From positions 71,196,483 through 71,260,482 of the forward strand of contig CM035416.1 in the NCBI GenBank assembly GCA_020310875.1: a stretch of 64,000 nt of DNA. Direction: 5' to 3'. Under the pieces are notes generated by a model. It made no database searches. It was given only the letters and a program-made list of their open reading frames with translations, and was not told where the DNA came from. The stretch is from Ceratopteris richardii. Taxonomy: Eukaryota; Streptophyta; Polypodiopsida; Polypodiales; Pteridaceae. Shown here in pieces: positions 23,401 to 36,046 of the stretch; positions within the stretch are counted from its first letter, which is position 1; each line of letters opens with the position of its first letter. The translations under genes and the position numbers were made by a program.

Positions 23401-23784
23401 AGTCAGACATGGCACACACCACACATGGGATCGAGACTATCGCACTATCGAGACCAGTTCATAGACATACTAGCTGACGGTTTCATCCAGCGACCACGCT
23501 ACATGGATACTCACATACCTCATGGCTTGAGGGTAGCGATTGGCCAGCTGAGAGTCTCATCACACCGACTCGAGATTGAGACGGGCAAAGCCGCATACAT
23601 TCCCAGAGAGAAGCGGATATGCAGAGTATGCAGAGTAGAGATGGAGGATGAGGAGCACTTTGTATGCAGATGTAGCGCATATGATGGCATCAGAGGCAGA
23701 TATAGACTCTGTTTGCAGGGCAGCCCACCCTCCGAGAGATCATGGACTCTAGAGACCAGCGACAGCTCGGGCGATTCTTACTAG
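20431..23784 (+). CDS. LINE polymerase: EEP endonuclease, reverse transcriptase, zinc knuckle
   Basis: A 1,118-codon open frame nicks target DNA and copies element RNA onto it. The EEP domain opens with WNCNG (20476-20490) and has LTETHES with the catalytic Glu, SGGVAILFRDGL, LMGDFNARTGN near 20910 and VDYVMGSRE; the final SDH-type motif is ADH. RT starts near 21890 (DHAGLQSEHL) and has IVPIHKSG, NYRTIMIG, QAGFRRAFSTIDHIF, FVDFRKAFDTVPR, GVKQGCPLSPTLF and YADDIVL (YADD at 22582-22593). The C-terminus has CRVCRVEMEDEEHFVCRC, a Cys/His knuckle. The last 30 or so codons after RGRY are out of frame: a one-base shift near 23700 moves the conserved tail to frame 23742-24146. No clear ATG exists close to the EEP start; the first ATG is after TAG 20428. 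Confidence 0.9.
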   Translation, partial: GFAACETLEEIHLAVWNCNGDLWTHPERLEEVRKGKDIIMLTETHESPDRGLPRVHGFQWESTYRECTRQHTTRGSGGVAILFRDGLQSRIQIVARDSQARYLWIRLQLSQERIIFIALCYFAPSSSRFAIIDREEDSPYTCLSEEITEYSALGEVFLMGDFNARTGNDQCEIFDPEDPEILHTIEDESTARASADATHTHYGTHLLRLGSRHNLVIYNGMTQRPTSGGLTCIPHSVTDGGGSTVDYVMGSREAIHLLTSFTIPPIPIGADHTYLALSLKGDTPTRIPAARIPHTTIHFTHELAHIYAARVEQGLLLLHPDTPLSLLTSQIASVLQTSAISSFPHTIHSRHTPPPGTMPQHRWYDEDCRDLYRRLRAQRALGEITEREAKGQMKTLTRRKRRAFEEAQELELYHLFMSMDSAAAWRSLREPRPTTPIGDPHTWHDYAQRLNEVPRQPPIPQPLEPRPTSSSLFTAKMVERAIRRLRHGRSTDHAGLQSEHLIYAASTIAPLIAHVFNRAIGEGFPEEWTRHTIVPIHKSGNTLDPGNYRTIMIGHTMAKLYGAILEAELSSYAETEGLRARGQAGFRRAFSTIDHIFILCCLIDGARVRKKRLYCCFVDFRKAFDTVPRERLFQRLQSLGVPSGMIWAIYALYEQVTGRVRCPGGMSEAIASTIGVKQGCPLSPTLFGLYIDEIEDYILRAGGEGADLAGTHVHILLYADDIVLISESPEGLQRHLEALDEFCTQRGLTVNLGKTKVMIFHTSPMVRNGAGFRAGGGQIEVVTSYVYLGVTFTSLPGPFSTRQAATDRLTRGYAALAMLERRCHQAHFQEPRTKGWLFDTLVRPAMMYAATVWAPGLTVTQWSAIERPQVRMISRLFRGKQSVPHDIIRAELAAPPMAVEALFQTICFIQRIRDLPTDRLTHRALEASIQISELGYERAWYTQVRVWFDSHGLDMDRLPPFQYDPDSPHIQLSRRERNVVLRQDLWQLYISQTWHTPHMGSRLSHYRDQFIDILADGFIQRPRYMDTHIPHGLRVAIGQLRVSSHRLEIETGKAAYIPREKRICRVCRVEMEDEEHFVCRCSAYDGIRGRYRLCLQGSPPSERSWTLETSDSSGDSY

Positions 23785-24146
23785 AGATACAGAGTCACAG
23801 AGATTCCCTACTCCAGCCTACTGTAGCACTCCATACAGGAGGGAGACAGAGTCAGCTCACTGACTTCTTTATTCCACGACGTGCTGCAGCCCTCCCCCCC
23901 TCAGCCCACATACCGAGCGGGGTGACTCTTCAGCAGGCTCAGATATCTCGAGCTAGGAGACGACCCCGTGATATAGGATATCGGGCCCCGAGACTTCACC
24001 GACACCAGATTGCGGAGATCCAGGCTTGTGACCATCGCGCCATGGAGGAGAGACGATCCCAGATGATGGCCGATCCCGTTGCAGCCATCAGGGTGGCCCT
24101 GACTCCACCTCCACCTATGTATCACATATTACATCCCACCCACTAG
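23742..24146 (+). pseudogene. LINE polymerase C-terminal tail in shifted frame, with PIP-box-like motif
   Basis: This frame is the one conserved in copy 2 (25287-25763), where it is still joined to ETLFTGQPTLREIM. It encodes LREIMDSRDQRQLGRFLLEIQSHRDSLL, the usual end of LINE RT proteins, and then an extra tail. The tail has QSQLTDFF at 23847-23870 followed by IPRRAA, then an Arg/Gln/His-rich region (SRARRRPR, YRAPRLHRHQ) and a proline-rich end. QxxLxxFF with adjacent basic residues is the consensus of PCNA-interacting peptides. The motif is seen directly; binding is inferred. Confidence 0.75.
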
Positions 24147-24367
24147 CACAGGATGGAGCTAGTTAGTCGTTTTAGATGCATTCTCATGGTTGTTGTACTA
24201 CCCTTTTGCATATAGACTATCATAGATATCGCACTCCATACACCCCCCACCACTTTCATGGGTATCCCCACATGCACACTACGGAGATCTATATCAGCTT
24301 AACCAGTTTCTTTTCAGCACTTTTATCTTTTCTGATTGACAGAAGATACACCCATGTACATCGATTT
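24147..24367 (+). other. LINE 3' untranslated region
   Basis: About 220 bp lie between the tail ORF and the terminal hairpin. The region is conserved in copies 2 and 3, including CTACCCTTTTGCATATAGA and GGAGATCTATATCAGCTT. No ORF. Confidence 0.75.
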
Positions 24368-24400
24368 GTCTCATAGGCCGAGTTCGGCCTCCTAATAGAC
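24368..24400 (+). other. Conserved 3'-terminal hairpin of the LINE
   Basis: GTCT-cata-GGCCGA-gt-TCGGCC-tcctaat-AGAC forms a 6-bp inner stem and a 4-bp outer stem, directly before GTAAAAAC and the microsatellite tail. It recurs at 25984-26016 and 26816-26848. It is likely the RNA signal recognised by the reverse transcriptase. Confidence 0.75.
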
Positions 24401-24407
24401 GTAAAAA

Positions 24408-26857
<2,450 letters not shown>

Positions 26858-28108
26858 GTTTCTTTCTATGTGTGTAAGCCTCATGAGAAATATGTTGAAA
26901 ACCAAGTCATGTTAGCTAGGGACGTTGATACAAGCATAATGGAGGTTTCAAACTCACATAATAGAAAAGTAGCCTCCTTGATAGATGGACTGGATCTGTG
27001 GAAGAAACTGGAGTTGGATCCCAGATCCCTAATAGCTTCACACTCAATTTGTGTACAATGTTGGTTGATTGTAACAACCCTAATCATTGACCAAAGCATC
27101 GACCAATCTTAATAGAGAGATGAATTGGTCTTCAAGGTTCATGAATCATGAAATTTGCTTCAAGGTGCTGATGGGATGAGCAAGGTCTCTAGGGAAGCTC
27201 TAATAAAATCCCAAATGACTTTTTACAGTGGCCTTATGCATGAAGCTGACATAAGACTCGAGCAAACATTATGAATATTTCGACTAGCCCAAGGATGAAC
27301 TCAGACAGGCTTACACTTTGTCAGAAGGATATTGCTCCTCTCTCCCTTTAGCATTGTTATTGTCTTAGTGAAGATGTTACTCACATCAAATTAGCAAGCA
27401 CACAATGAAGAAAATCTCTCAATGTAAGGGATGAGGGGGACCAATCCATATGATACTAGACATAGGAGCCAAGCCATAAGATGCATAATTATCCAAATGA
27501 AGGAGACCATTACAGATCATGGATTAAGAGGAACACAAAGAATCTCCTTTCATACTATAAACCAAGGAAAGTGACCTCTCCACTTCGATTTGGTGACTTT
27601 AGCATACAAATATTTGATACAGAAACCTTAAGATGGGTCAGAAAGAGTCAAAGATGAACAATGATGAAGTTGCCTTTTCATCTTCTGATGAAAGATATGA
27701 TGTGTGGATCTAGAGAAGTTGTCAAAGATAGATTCATTCCTCTTACACCAACAAAGCAACTCAAAAGTAGCACAAGGGAATGTGGTGTATACATTTTCCA
27801 AGCAAAACCTGAACCAAAGAGAACACTTGGGAATGAAACATCGAGCACCCCTTTTGAACAATGTTCAACATAGGAGTAGCAGCCTTGGAGCCATAGAAGT
27901 TATGGGAGGTATATTCAATGAGGTTGCACATTTTGCACTCAAGCCTACCTTCAAAGCTCTATCAATAGTACTAATAATTCCGTCACCTATGAAAATACAT
28001 TTAAAACAGTTAATAAATGTATTTGATTCCATAGGTTTGTCATATAATATTGTCTTCAAATGTAGACAAATGGAAAATTAGATCAATTGTCAAACAACAC
28101 ACCAATAT
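26858..28108. other. No gene recognised
   Basis: Sequence of ordinary composition with only short frames on both strands (for example 60-80 codons on the minus strand near 27861-27628) and no known motif. It may contain old retroelement untranslated sequence. Confidence 0.4.
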
Positions 28109-28600
28109 TTGTTATATAGTCCATTAACACCACTATTAGCTCATGCAGCCAGTTATATTCGAATAGGATTACGGTTTACCAAACTCCACAATGAGAAAGG
28201 AATTCAAAAAAACAAAAAAAAAAAAATGGAGAGTCACATCGTCCCCAAGCCCTACACATATAATGACACTTATGCAACCAAAATAAAAGAAGAAATCGAC
28301 AAACTGATTGAAGCTGGATTTATCTATGAGATTGAGCATACTGAATGGGTGTCCCCCATCGTAGTGGTGCTCAAGAAAAAGAAAGTTGCGGGTGTGTATT
28401 AACCTTCAAAAAGTTAATGTCACTACGATCAGAGACAGCTATATCTCTATCTGCTTCCAATCACCAAACATTTATTGGAGCGTGTTGCAAGCAAGGAGAT
28501 TTATAGCTTCCTTGATGGATTTTTAGGTTACAACCAGGTAGCCATTGTCACAAAAGATCAACACAAAACGACCTTTGCCACAGAGTGGGGAATATGCTTG
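28109..28600 (+). pseudogene. Ty3/gypsy RT N-terminal half (gypsy G)
   Basis: It reads IKEEIDKLIEAGFIYEIEHTEWVSPIVVVLKKKK near 28285-28385, then after frameshifts ITKHLLERVASKEIYSFLDGFLGYNQVAI and HKTTFATEWG. These are the gypsy RT motifs WVSPIVVVPKK, FLDGFSGYNQI and KTTFxTxWG. It is preceded by a poly-A run at 28206-28226. The frame is cut at 28600 by an insertion and resumes at 30178. Confidence 0.85.
28594..28600. repeat. Possible 7-bp target duplication (left)
   Basis: ATGCTTG, repeated at 30178-30184 on the other side of the AT-rich insertion. Confidence 0.5.
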
Positions 28601-30177
28601 TGATTATCGAATTCAAATGATGTTTTATTATCCTTGGATATAAAGAGCTTGATATTTTAAAAAAAAACGAATTCAGTCCCAAAAACATCAGAATTGTGAC
28701 CTCATAATCTATTTATTGAACCGTGTAGTATAATATTTTTTCTTTTCAAGGCAAGTAAAGCAACTCAACCTAGGATTCTAGGAGAATGTCACTTTCATGT
28801 GAATTTATTAAAAGAAATTCAAATACAAAAAAATTCTTTATATATTAGTTTCATAAACTCATGTGCATTTTATGAATTTTCCCACAATCAAAAAAGAAGT
28901 CCACATCAAGGGAAGTTATAATGATTTTGAACAAGATCTATATCACTTCGATGAACATGACGAAACACTCTAGATTATGTTTCAATAACTTGATGGCCTA
29001 ATTGCATCCTTAAATGGTGGTTTCTACTACTCTAAGAAGTTTATCATCTAATCTTCACAAATAACATTTATGAGGGAATCACGCATAAAGTAATTAGACA
29101 AATGATACTCTACAAATGTTTTATCCGTATAAAACGATATGAACATTCACAAAAAAAGAAAGAAATATAAAAGAGCTTTTAGAAGAAAAGAAACAAAAAA
29201 CTTAGTGATCAAATTTCGGCTAGATCTACTTTTGGTTGTCGTTTACTTGAATAGATTCCAATCAAAGAAAACTTAATGCTCTGGCCATAAACAGATTAAG
29301 ATTATAACTTGAAATGAGAAACATGAGAATGAAATGAACAATTTTTCCTAATTAATAAAGGGCAGGCACAAGGACTTTGTGTTTTTAAACCCAAAAATAC
29401 TATCTAAGTCATAGAGAAAGATATTTACACATATTCTCACCTTTCAGAGATTTTCACAAAAAGTTACCACATGACAAATAAGCAAAATTACATTACATTC
29501 TTACTTAAAGTGACCATTATATGATGTATCGGACTTCCCCACTCCCCAGTATCATGTTCCCATGCTAAGATTCCGCTATGAGAAATGATAGATAATCAAT
29601 TATTAACAATTTTTTTTTCATGTTAATTAAACCATATCAATACAAAAATTCGCATTCCAATTATACATCCAACCACTAGAAGTATCGTATTAATGTTCGG
29701 CACACAAGTAAAATGGATGTCATTGTCTAGTACATATAGAACATACCAGGAATGTGCATGGCTTTCTCTCATAGTTATAAACTTTATGAATGTTCGACTG
29801 CCATTGCCACCACCATTAGTGGAAGCGACAGCGTGGGAATGAGACAGAGATGTCACGCATGAAAAAATAGCACTTCAACTATAGTTTTTGAGAAATTTTC
29901 GAGTCTTATCTACTGCGCGGAAGCCTATCTGATGTGCCTTAGAGTAGGCGATTCTTATCAGGGCCAAGAATAGCTAGTCGCAATGTTGGCGAAGTATAGT
30001 GCTTAGAAGAAATCGAGTTTTTTGTATGAACGGCGAAAAAATTGCACTACATTTGACATTAGGGTTTGGAAATAATTCGGCTAATTTTATGTTGATAACA
30101 TTATCCAAATATCTTTTTTTTAGTTTTATATTGCATCAAATTTGCCTTTGGGAAAATTTTCGCCCTTGAATTTTTCC
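28601..30177. mobile_element. AT-rich insertion of unknown class within gypsy G RT
   Basis: The insertion is 1,577 bp and splits the gypsy RT between TEWG and AFRVMPFGL. It is AT-rich with homopolymer A/T runs and has no ORF with recognisable motifs. ATGCTTG flanks both sides. I see no clear terminal inverted repeats or LTRs. A non-autonomous DNA element or a fragment of one is possible. Confidence 0.55.
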
Positions 30178-31545
30178 ATGCTTGACTTGAGAATCGTTGC
30201 ATTTCGTGTGATGCCATTTGGGCTCACCAATGCACCTTCAACATTCCAAAACTCATGTGTCATGTCTTAAAAGAGTTCTCGCGAAAGAGCTTAGAAGTAT
30301 ATGTGGATGATTTATGTGCACATTCCCAAGAAAAAAGACACCACATCTCGGAGTTCAGACAGATCTTCAACAAGTGTAGATCATATCGAGTTTTGTCTAA
30401 ATCGAGAAAAGTGTGTGTTCATGGTATGTCAAGGTAAGAACTTAAGTCATATTGTTTCTAGAACGGAATATAAATAGATGAGGAAAAAAGTGAGAGCCAT
30501 AGCGGAGTTGTTGAGGCCAAGGAACATTAAAGAGGTACAAGTCTTTATGGGCCATTGTGGATATTACCACAAGTTTATCCACATGTATGCAATCATAGCT
30601 AAACCTCTTTACGCTTTGTTGACAAATTTGGGTGGAACAACAAATGCAAAAATTCCTTCAATAAGCTGAAGAGACATTTGTGCAGAGCACCAATACTGAC
30701 CACTCTTGATTGGAATAAATCATTCCATGTCCATGTAGATGCATCCAATTATGCAATATGATGTGTGCTAGCACAACCCACACGTGCAGGAAATCTAGAT
30801 TTGCCTATAGCATCTGCTAGCAAACAACTAAACACGGCTAAACAAAACTATAGAACAACCGAGTGAGAAGGTTTAGGCATGGTATATGCCATGAAGAATT
30901 TTAGACACTATCTATTGGCCAATAAGTTCAAGCTTTATTATATTTGTTCAATAAACCTTGCAATATAGGATGTTTAGTAAGATGGTTTGTCTTACTAATG
31001 GAATACTAGTTTGAAGTGGTTGTTAGGAAAGGTACGACCCACCTCAAGGTAAATCACCTTTCTTGCATCACTTCACGGGAGTCACCGCAAGGAGTATCTG
31101 ATGAACTGTCCAACACTTATCTATTCAATTCAGAAGTTGTTCCTAAATGGGCAAATAAGTTGGTATCTATCCTAACCTTCCAACCTACAAATAAGATTGT
31201 GAAAACAGACGAAAATGAAACTATAAAATCACAAAAATATCAAATATTGGCAAGAAGTATGTACAAACAAGATACAAAGGGTGTACTAGCTTGTTGTGTC
31301 AAGAAGGATGAACATAACAGTTGGTTGCAACAAGCCCATGAAGAATTCCTAGGAAATCACTATTCTAAACAACGAACATTGCAGAATCTAAAATGTTTAG
31401 GGGTGTATTGGCCTCATATGGACAAAGAAATACATGAGTGGATTAAAAATTGTCCAGTGTGCTAGGAGAGACCCACCAGTGGAGTTTGCTACCCTTTATC
31501 GTGTGTCGTTAATTCCAGAATGGAGTGCTCCATTGGTAGAACACT
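30178..31545 (+). pseudogene. Gypsy G continuation: RT C-half, RNase H, integrase zinc finger
   Basis: After the insertion the RT resumes: AFRVMPFGLTNAPSTFQ near 30210, VYVDDLCAHSQ near 30294-30325, then AIAELLRPRNIKEVQVFMGHCGYYHKFI (30490-30580). RNase H has SFHVHVDASNYAI near 30721 and YAMKNFRHYLLANKF near 30886. A linker leads to an H2C2 integrase finger (AHEEFLGNHYSKQRTLQNLKC...IKNCPVC, 31335-31463). After a TAG at 31463 the sequence reads on as LYRVSLIPEWSAPLVEHY to about 31545, where it meets a CACTA-type terminus. Many stops; inactive. The integrase catalytic core is absent. Confidence 0.85.
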
Positions 31546-31870
31546 ACAACATATCAGGGGCATACCGACGGTCACACCTCGACATTGGTATGACCGTTGA
31601 AAATGCTTGAAAACCACAGAGGCAATACCGACTTGTTGAAAATTAATTCTCGATATGCGTGTCAAAAATTGACGGCACAGGTATGTGCGTCGGTATGAGC
31701 GTCGGTAATTTACTGGAAGTTATCGATGTTTATACCGATGCACATATTGGCGCTCATATCAATGCAATGTTTTAACTGGACCCAAGAGAAAAAATTTGAC
31801 ATTTGCTCTCGTTTTGAACCAAAGTCTGTTATTGTCGAGTTTGCACACGTGAACTACATTCTGAGCATAT
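31542..31870 (+). mobile_element. Terminal fragment of a CACTA-like DNA transposon
   Basis: CACTACAACATATCAGGGGC at 31542 begins with the diagnostic CACTACAA. It is followed by subterminal repeats of ACCGACGGTC / GTCGGTA type (for example 31566, 31595, 31690, 31700, 31728), typical of plant CACTA elements. No transposase and no matching TTGTAGTG end were found, so this is a single terminus, cut off at the CT tract. Confidence 0.65.
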
Positions 31871-31882
31871 TGTGTACATGCA

Positions 31883-32671
<789 letters not shown>

Positions 32672-34313
32672 CATTGAGGCACCTGGAAAACATGTTTGTG
32701 AAGGCTGTATTTTGGGCAAAATGAAGTGTTCCTCAAAAATTGCAGCTTGTACATAATGATGTTTGTGGTCCTATGCAGACACCTTCGTTTGGAAATTATC
32801 TTTACTTCGTGACTTTCATTGATGATGTTTCCAGGCATGCATGGGTATATCCATTGAAGGCAAAGTCCGAAGTGTTCATCTACTTCAAACAGTTTTTGGT
32901 TTTGGCTGAAAATCTGTCAGCATGTAAAATGGGCACCCTCCGTTCAGATTGAGGGGGGGCATATATGTCTTCTGATTTTAATGCATTTTTGGATGAATGT
33001 GGGATAAAACACCAGTGTATAGTGCCGTATATATCTCAACAGAATGGAGTTGCTGAACGAAAGAACAGGTCACTCATGGACATGGCGAGGTGTATAGTCA
33101 AGAGTCAGGCTTTACCACATAGTTTCTGGCTTGAGGTTGTCATGTGTGCAGCATGTACTAAACAAGTGTCCCACTAAAGCGCTACAGTCTATCACTCCAT
33201 ATGAGGCTTGGCATGATCGCAAGCCATCGGTTGCTCATCTATGTGTTTTTGGTTGTTTGTCATATGTATTTGTGCCTGAACAACATCGTAGAAAATTGGA
33301 TGATAAAGCAGTAAAATGTATTTTTTTTGGGTACAGTTCTGAAAGTAAATGCTTTTGTCTATATCATCCACAGACTAAACACATTCTGGTTAGCCATGAT
33401 GTTGTTTTTGTGGAAGATGTTATTCATCCATTGCTTTCATGTACTAAGGAGACATATGTTAGCTCCAAAGACATGTATGATACTTTGCTGCCTCTTTTTA
33501 CATGTGGACAATCTAGTGCTGGTCCTAATGAGGCAACTTCTCAGCCTTTGCAGGTTTCATGTGATGATGCAAATCATTCCATTTCTGATGCAGATTTACA
33601 TGATGCACTAGTTGATGAGAGAGTTGATATTGAGCAGGCAAAAACTATGCCAAAATGGCTGGTGTAGACTTTGTGTGAAAGCAAATTAGATGCACCTCTC
33701 TCATATCGTACTCGTCCAGGCTCTCATAGTGCCTCTTTTGCATCAGATTGCTATGCTATGGCTGCATCTAGTCTCTATGATGAGAATGAGCCTGTTTCGT
33801 TTGATGAAGCACAAAATTTAGAAAATTGGATGGCTATTATGCAATCTGAATATGATGCTATAATGAAGAATGGTACTTGGTCTTTATGTGACTTGCCTCC
33901 AGGCAAGAAGGCCATTGGCACTAAGTGGGTATACAAGCTAAAGCCTAAACCGGATGATACAGTTGACAGGTGTAAGGCTAGGCTTGTTGCAAAGGGTTAT
34001 GCACAGGAAGAGAGCTTTGCACCTACATGTCGTATGACTACTGTTCGGAGCATCTGTGCACTTGCAACTCATCATGGTTGGAATGTACATCAGTTGGACA
34101 TTAAAACAGCATTTTTGAATGGTGACTTACATGAAGAAGTGTATGTTTTTCAGCCCCGTGGCTTTGTGCAAAAAGGGCATGAAAACCATGTGTGAAGGTT
34201 AAAGAAGGCATTATATGGTTTAAAGCAAGCACCACATGCTTGGTATGAGAAGATACATGCATATATGATTGCACATGGTTTTGAGAAGAGTCCAACTGAA
34301 AGCACCTTATATG
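32672..34313 (+). pseudogene. Copia A2: integrase and RT N-half
   Basis: This is the same family as the copy at 6980-8212. The pre-integrase reads LEAPGKHVCEGCILGKMKCS near 32674. The integrase core has VHNDVCGPMQTPSFG (32743-), FVTFIDDVSRHAWVYPL, LRSD with a TGA at 32950, then NGVAERKNRSLMDMARC. A frameshift near 33150 leads to the integrase C-terminus (YEAWHDRKPSVAHL, FGCLSYVFVP) and, after TAG 33665, the RT (MQSEYDAIMKNGTWSLCDLP, GTKWVYKLK, HQLDIKTAFLNGDLHEEVY). A TGA at 34193 precedes [13 protein letters not shown]. The frame is cut at 34313 inside STLYV by element C and resumes at 41811. It starts abruptly beside microsatellite sequence, so gag and protease are missing. Confidence 0.88.
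34310..34313. repeat. Target-site duplication (left) of gypsy C
   Basis: TATG, repeated at 41811-41814. With the shared following T it could be counted as 5 bp. Removing the element restores the copia RT reading STLYVKHAND. Confidence 0.75.
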
Positions 34314-35287
34314 TGTTAGCGGCTGCCGGATTGGAAATTTATAACTGAATCTTGTTCGCACGAGCAAAAAGTTGTTACGGACAGTTTGTAAAAGTTATAT
34401 AAATCAAAGAAAGACGCGCCAATGACGTTCCGTGGTGGATCACCATACTGTCTGTCTGGGTGACTGAGTGGGGCATTACTATAGTGTTTGTTTGCATAAT
34501 TTCAAGTATTCTGAGTTTTATGTTCGCCTCTTGTCTTGTCTGTCGTCGACATCTGTTCTGTTTGTTAACTTTATAGACGTTCGAGAGATCACCAGACTGT
34601 CTGTCTAGGTGATTTGTCTGTAGCGTTACTGTGTGTCGAGTTGATTAATTCAGAGTATCTTGTCGAATTTCTGAGTATTTTGTGTGTATCTGTGTTTCAT
34701 CTTGTCTGTTGTCTGTTGGTATCCATTGCGGTTGTGAGTATCAGTGAGTTCGCGTATCGTGTTGTCTCTTTTCTTAGAAGGTTCTGCAAGTGTGTGGCGA
34801 AGTCTGTGCAGTTGTGGTAGCGCTTCTGGTATCCGAGTTGTATTAAGTTGTCTTAGTATCGAGGTCCAGGTTCATACGGCAAAGTTTAAGCTATAGTAGG
34901 ATTTCTTGGGTTGCGTACTGAACCTTCAGTATGGTGTATCTGAACACTTGGACTTGGATTCTCTGTGTCTTCGAACATTGGTAGGATTGTGGTACCCATT
35001 CAGTAAAGGTTGACGATTACCCTTGTTCTGGTATTTTCAGTAAGTTATGTGCAGATGCAACATAGCATCTTAGCGTATTCGGTACATGTGGTTGAGCTAA
35101 ACTGTGAACTGTAATATCTAAGTACAACAAATTCTTGATAGAGCTCTCAGCATCAGAATATTGATGTGTGTAAGTGATTAGTTTGGGAACTAAGTATAGG
35201 GCCTCTGTCTAACAGACCCCTTCCACTCCCAAGAACCCAAGAATCGCTTAAACGCACTTCTGACAGATAGAATAACAGCGTTTAACA
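34314..35287 (+). repeat. 5' LTR of gypsy C (974 bp)
   Basis: It begins TGTTAGCGGC and ends GCGTTTAACA; the terminal TGTTA/TAACA are inverted. It aligns without a length difference to 40837-41810. A pair of similar 30-bp blocks (GATCACCAGACTGTCTGTCT and GATCACCATACTGTCTGTCT) lies within it. Confidence 0.95.
34396..34403 (+). promoter_or_regulatory. Probable TATA box of gypsy C LTR
   Basis: TATATAAA lies 83 bp into the LTR and is conserved at 40919-40926 in the 3' LTR. It probably positions Pol II transcription of the element. Confidence 0.55.
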
Positions 35288-35288
35288 C

Positions 35289-35304
35289 TGGCGCCGTCTG
35301 TGGG
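35289..35304 (+). other. Primer-binding site of gypsy C
   Basis: TGGCGCCGTCTGTGGG begins one base after the LTR. TGGCGCC is the rc of a tRNA acceptor end GGCGCCA. The exact tRNA was not determined. Confidence 0.8.
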
Positions 35305-35404
35305 AAGGTGGAAACAGATCAGATTATTGCAAACCAGTTGTGGAAACATGACTGTAAATTGTAAATCGACAGTAATAGTACGCGATTAGTACAAAAGATG
35401 ATAC

Positions 35405-36046
35405 ATGTCGGTTACTGGATCCGGTGAAACGTATCCAAAGAACCGCCAGCCTGGGGTACTTAATTTACTAAGGACGACTCCGGGAGGTAGAAGTACAGCT
35501 AGGTCTAACCTAGTTGTCAAGAAAGTAAAGAACGTTAGTAGTGATTCTGGTCATATTCTAGTGGAACGTGCTACACCTCTGGTAAATTTTGGTACGATTT
35601 CGGCACAATCTGTCGAAGATATAGTAACTCTAGAATCTACCAGAACGCAGCCTGAAGTTAGTTTAACAACATTGGGTAAAGATTCAAATTTGTTTACGAC
35701 TAGAAACACCTTAGCCAAAGAAATTAGTGAAGGAGAAAAAGCACCTTGTTTTGGTGAAGATTCGACACATTCCAGTGATATTTCGGTAACAGTTGCTGAA
35801 GGATCGCAGTTTTCCGGCGACGGTTTACCATTTTTTGGTGAATCTTCAGCCCACTCACCGCTATTGGGAGTAAGCTTTCCTACAATTGACATCAAGCAAG
35901 AAGGTAGCTTGTTCGAAGCCGAGATTCGAAACATACTGAACAAGATTATCGAACCGGAAAGTGCACAGGCCGACGATACAGATTTCGATAGTTCAGATAT
36001 TCAGCCCCGGGATACAGAAGATAGTCAAATACAACCATCAGCATGA
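35405..36046 (+). CDS. Gypsy C extra ORF upstream of gag (213 codons)
   Basis: An intact ORF runs from a start at 35405 (ATGTCGGTTACTGG, with ATGATACATGTCG just before) to TGA 36044-36046. The product is polar and Ser/Thr/acid-rich with no recognised domain; a short segment IDIKQEGSLFEAEIRNILNKIIEP near the end could be helical. The stop overlaps the gag start as ATGA at 36043-36046. This invites reinitiation or coupled translation. Extra ORFs in this position are known from Ogre-type gypsy elements; sequence homology was not tested. The role is unknown. Confidence 0.75.
   Translation: MSVTGSGETYPKNRQPGVLNLLRTTPGGRSTARSNLVVKKVKNVSSDSGHILVERATPLVNFGTISAQSVEDIVTLESTRTQPEVSLTTLGKDSNLFTTRNTLAKEISEGEKAPCFGEDSTHSSDISVTVAEGSQFSGDGLPFFGESSAHSPLLGVSFPTIDIKQEGSLFEAEIRNILNKIIEPESAQADDTDFDSSDIQPRDTEDSQIQPSA

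Noticed and set aside
27628-27861. 77-codon minus-strand frame in the region 26858-28108
   Set aside because: No recognised motif and overlapping open frames on the other strand; not supported as a gene.
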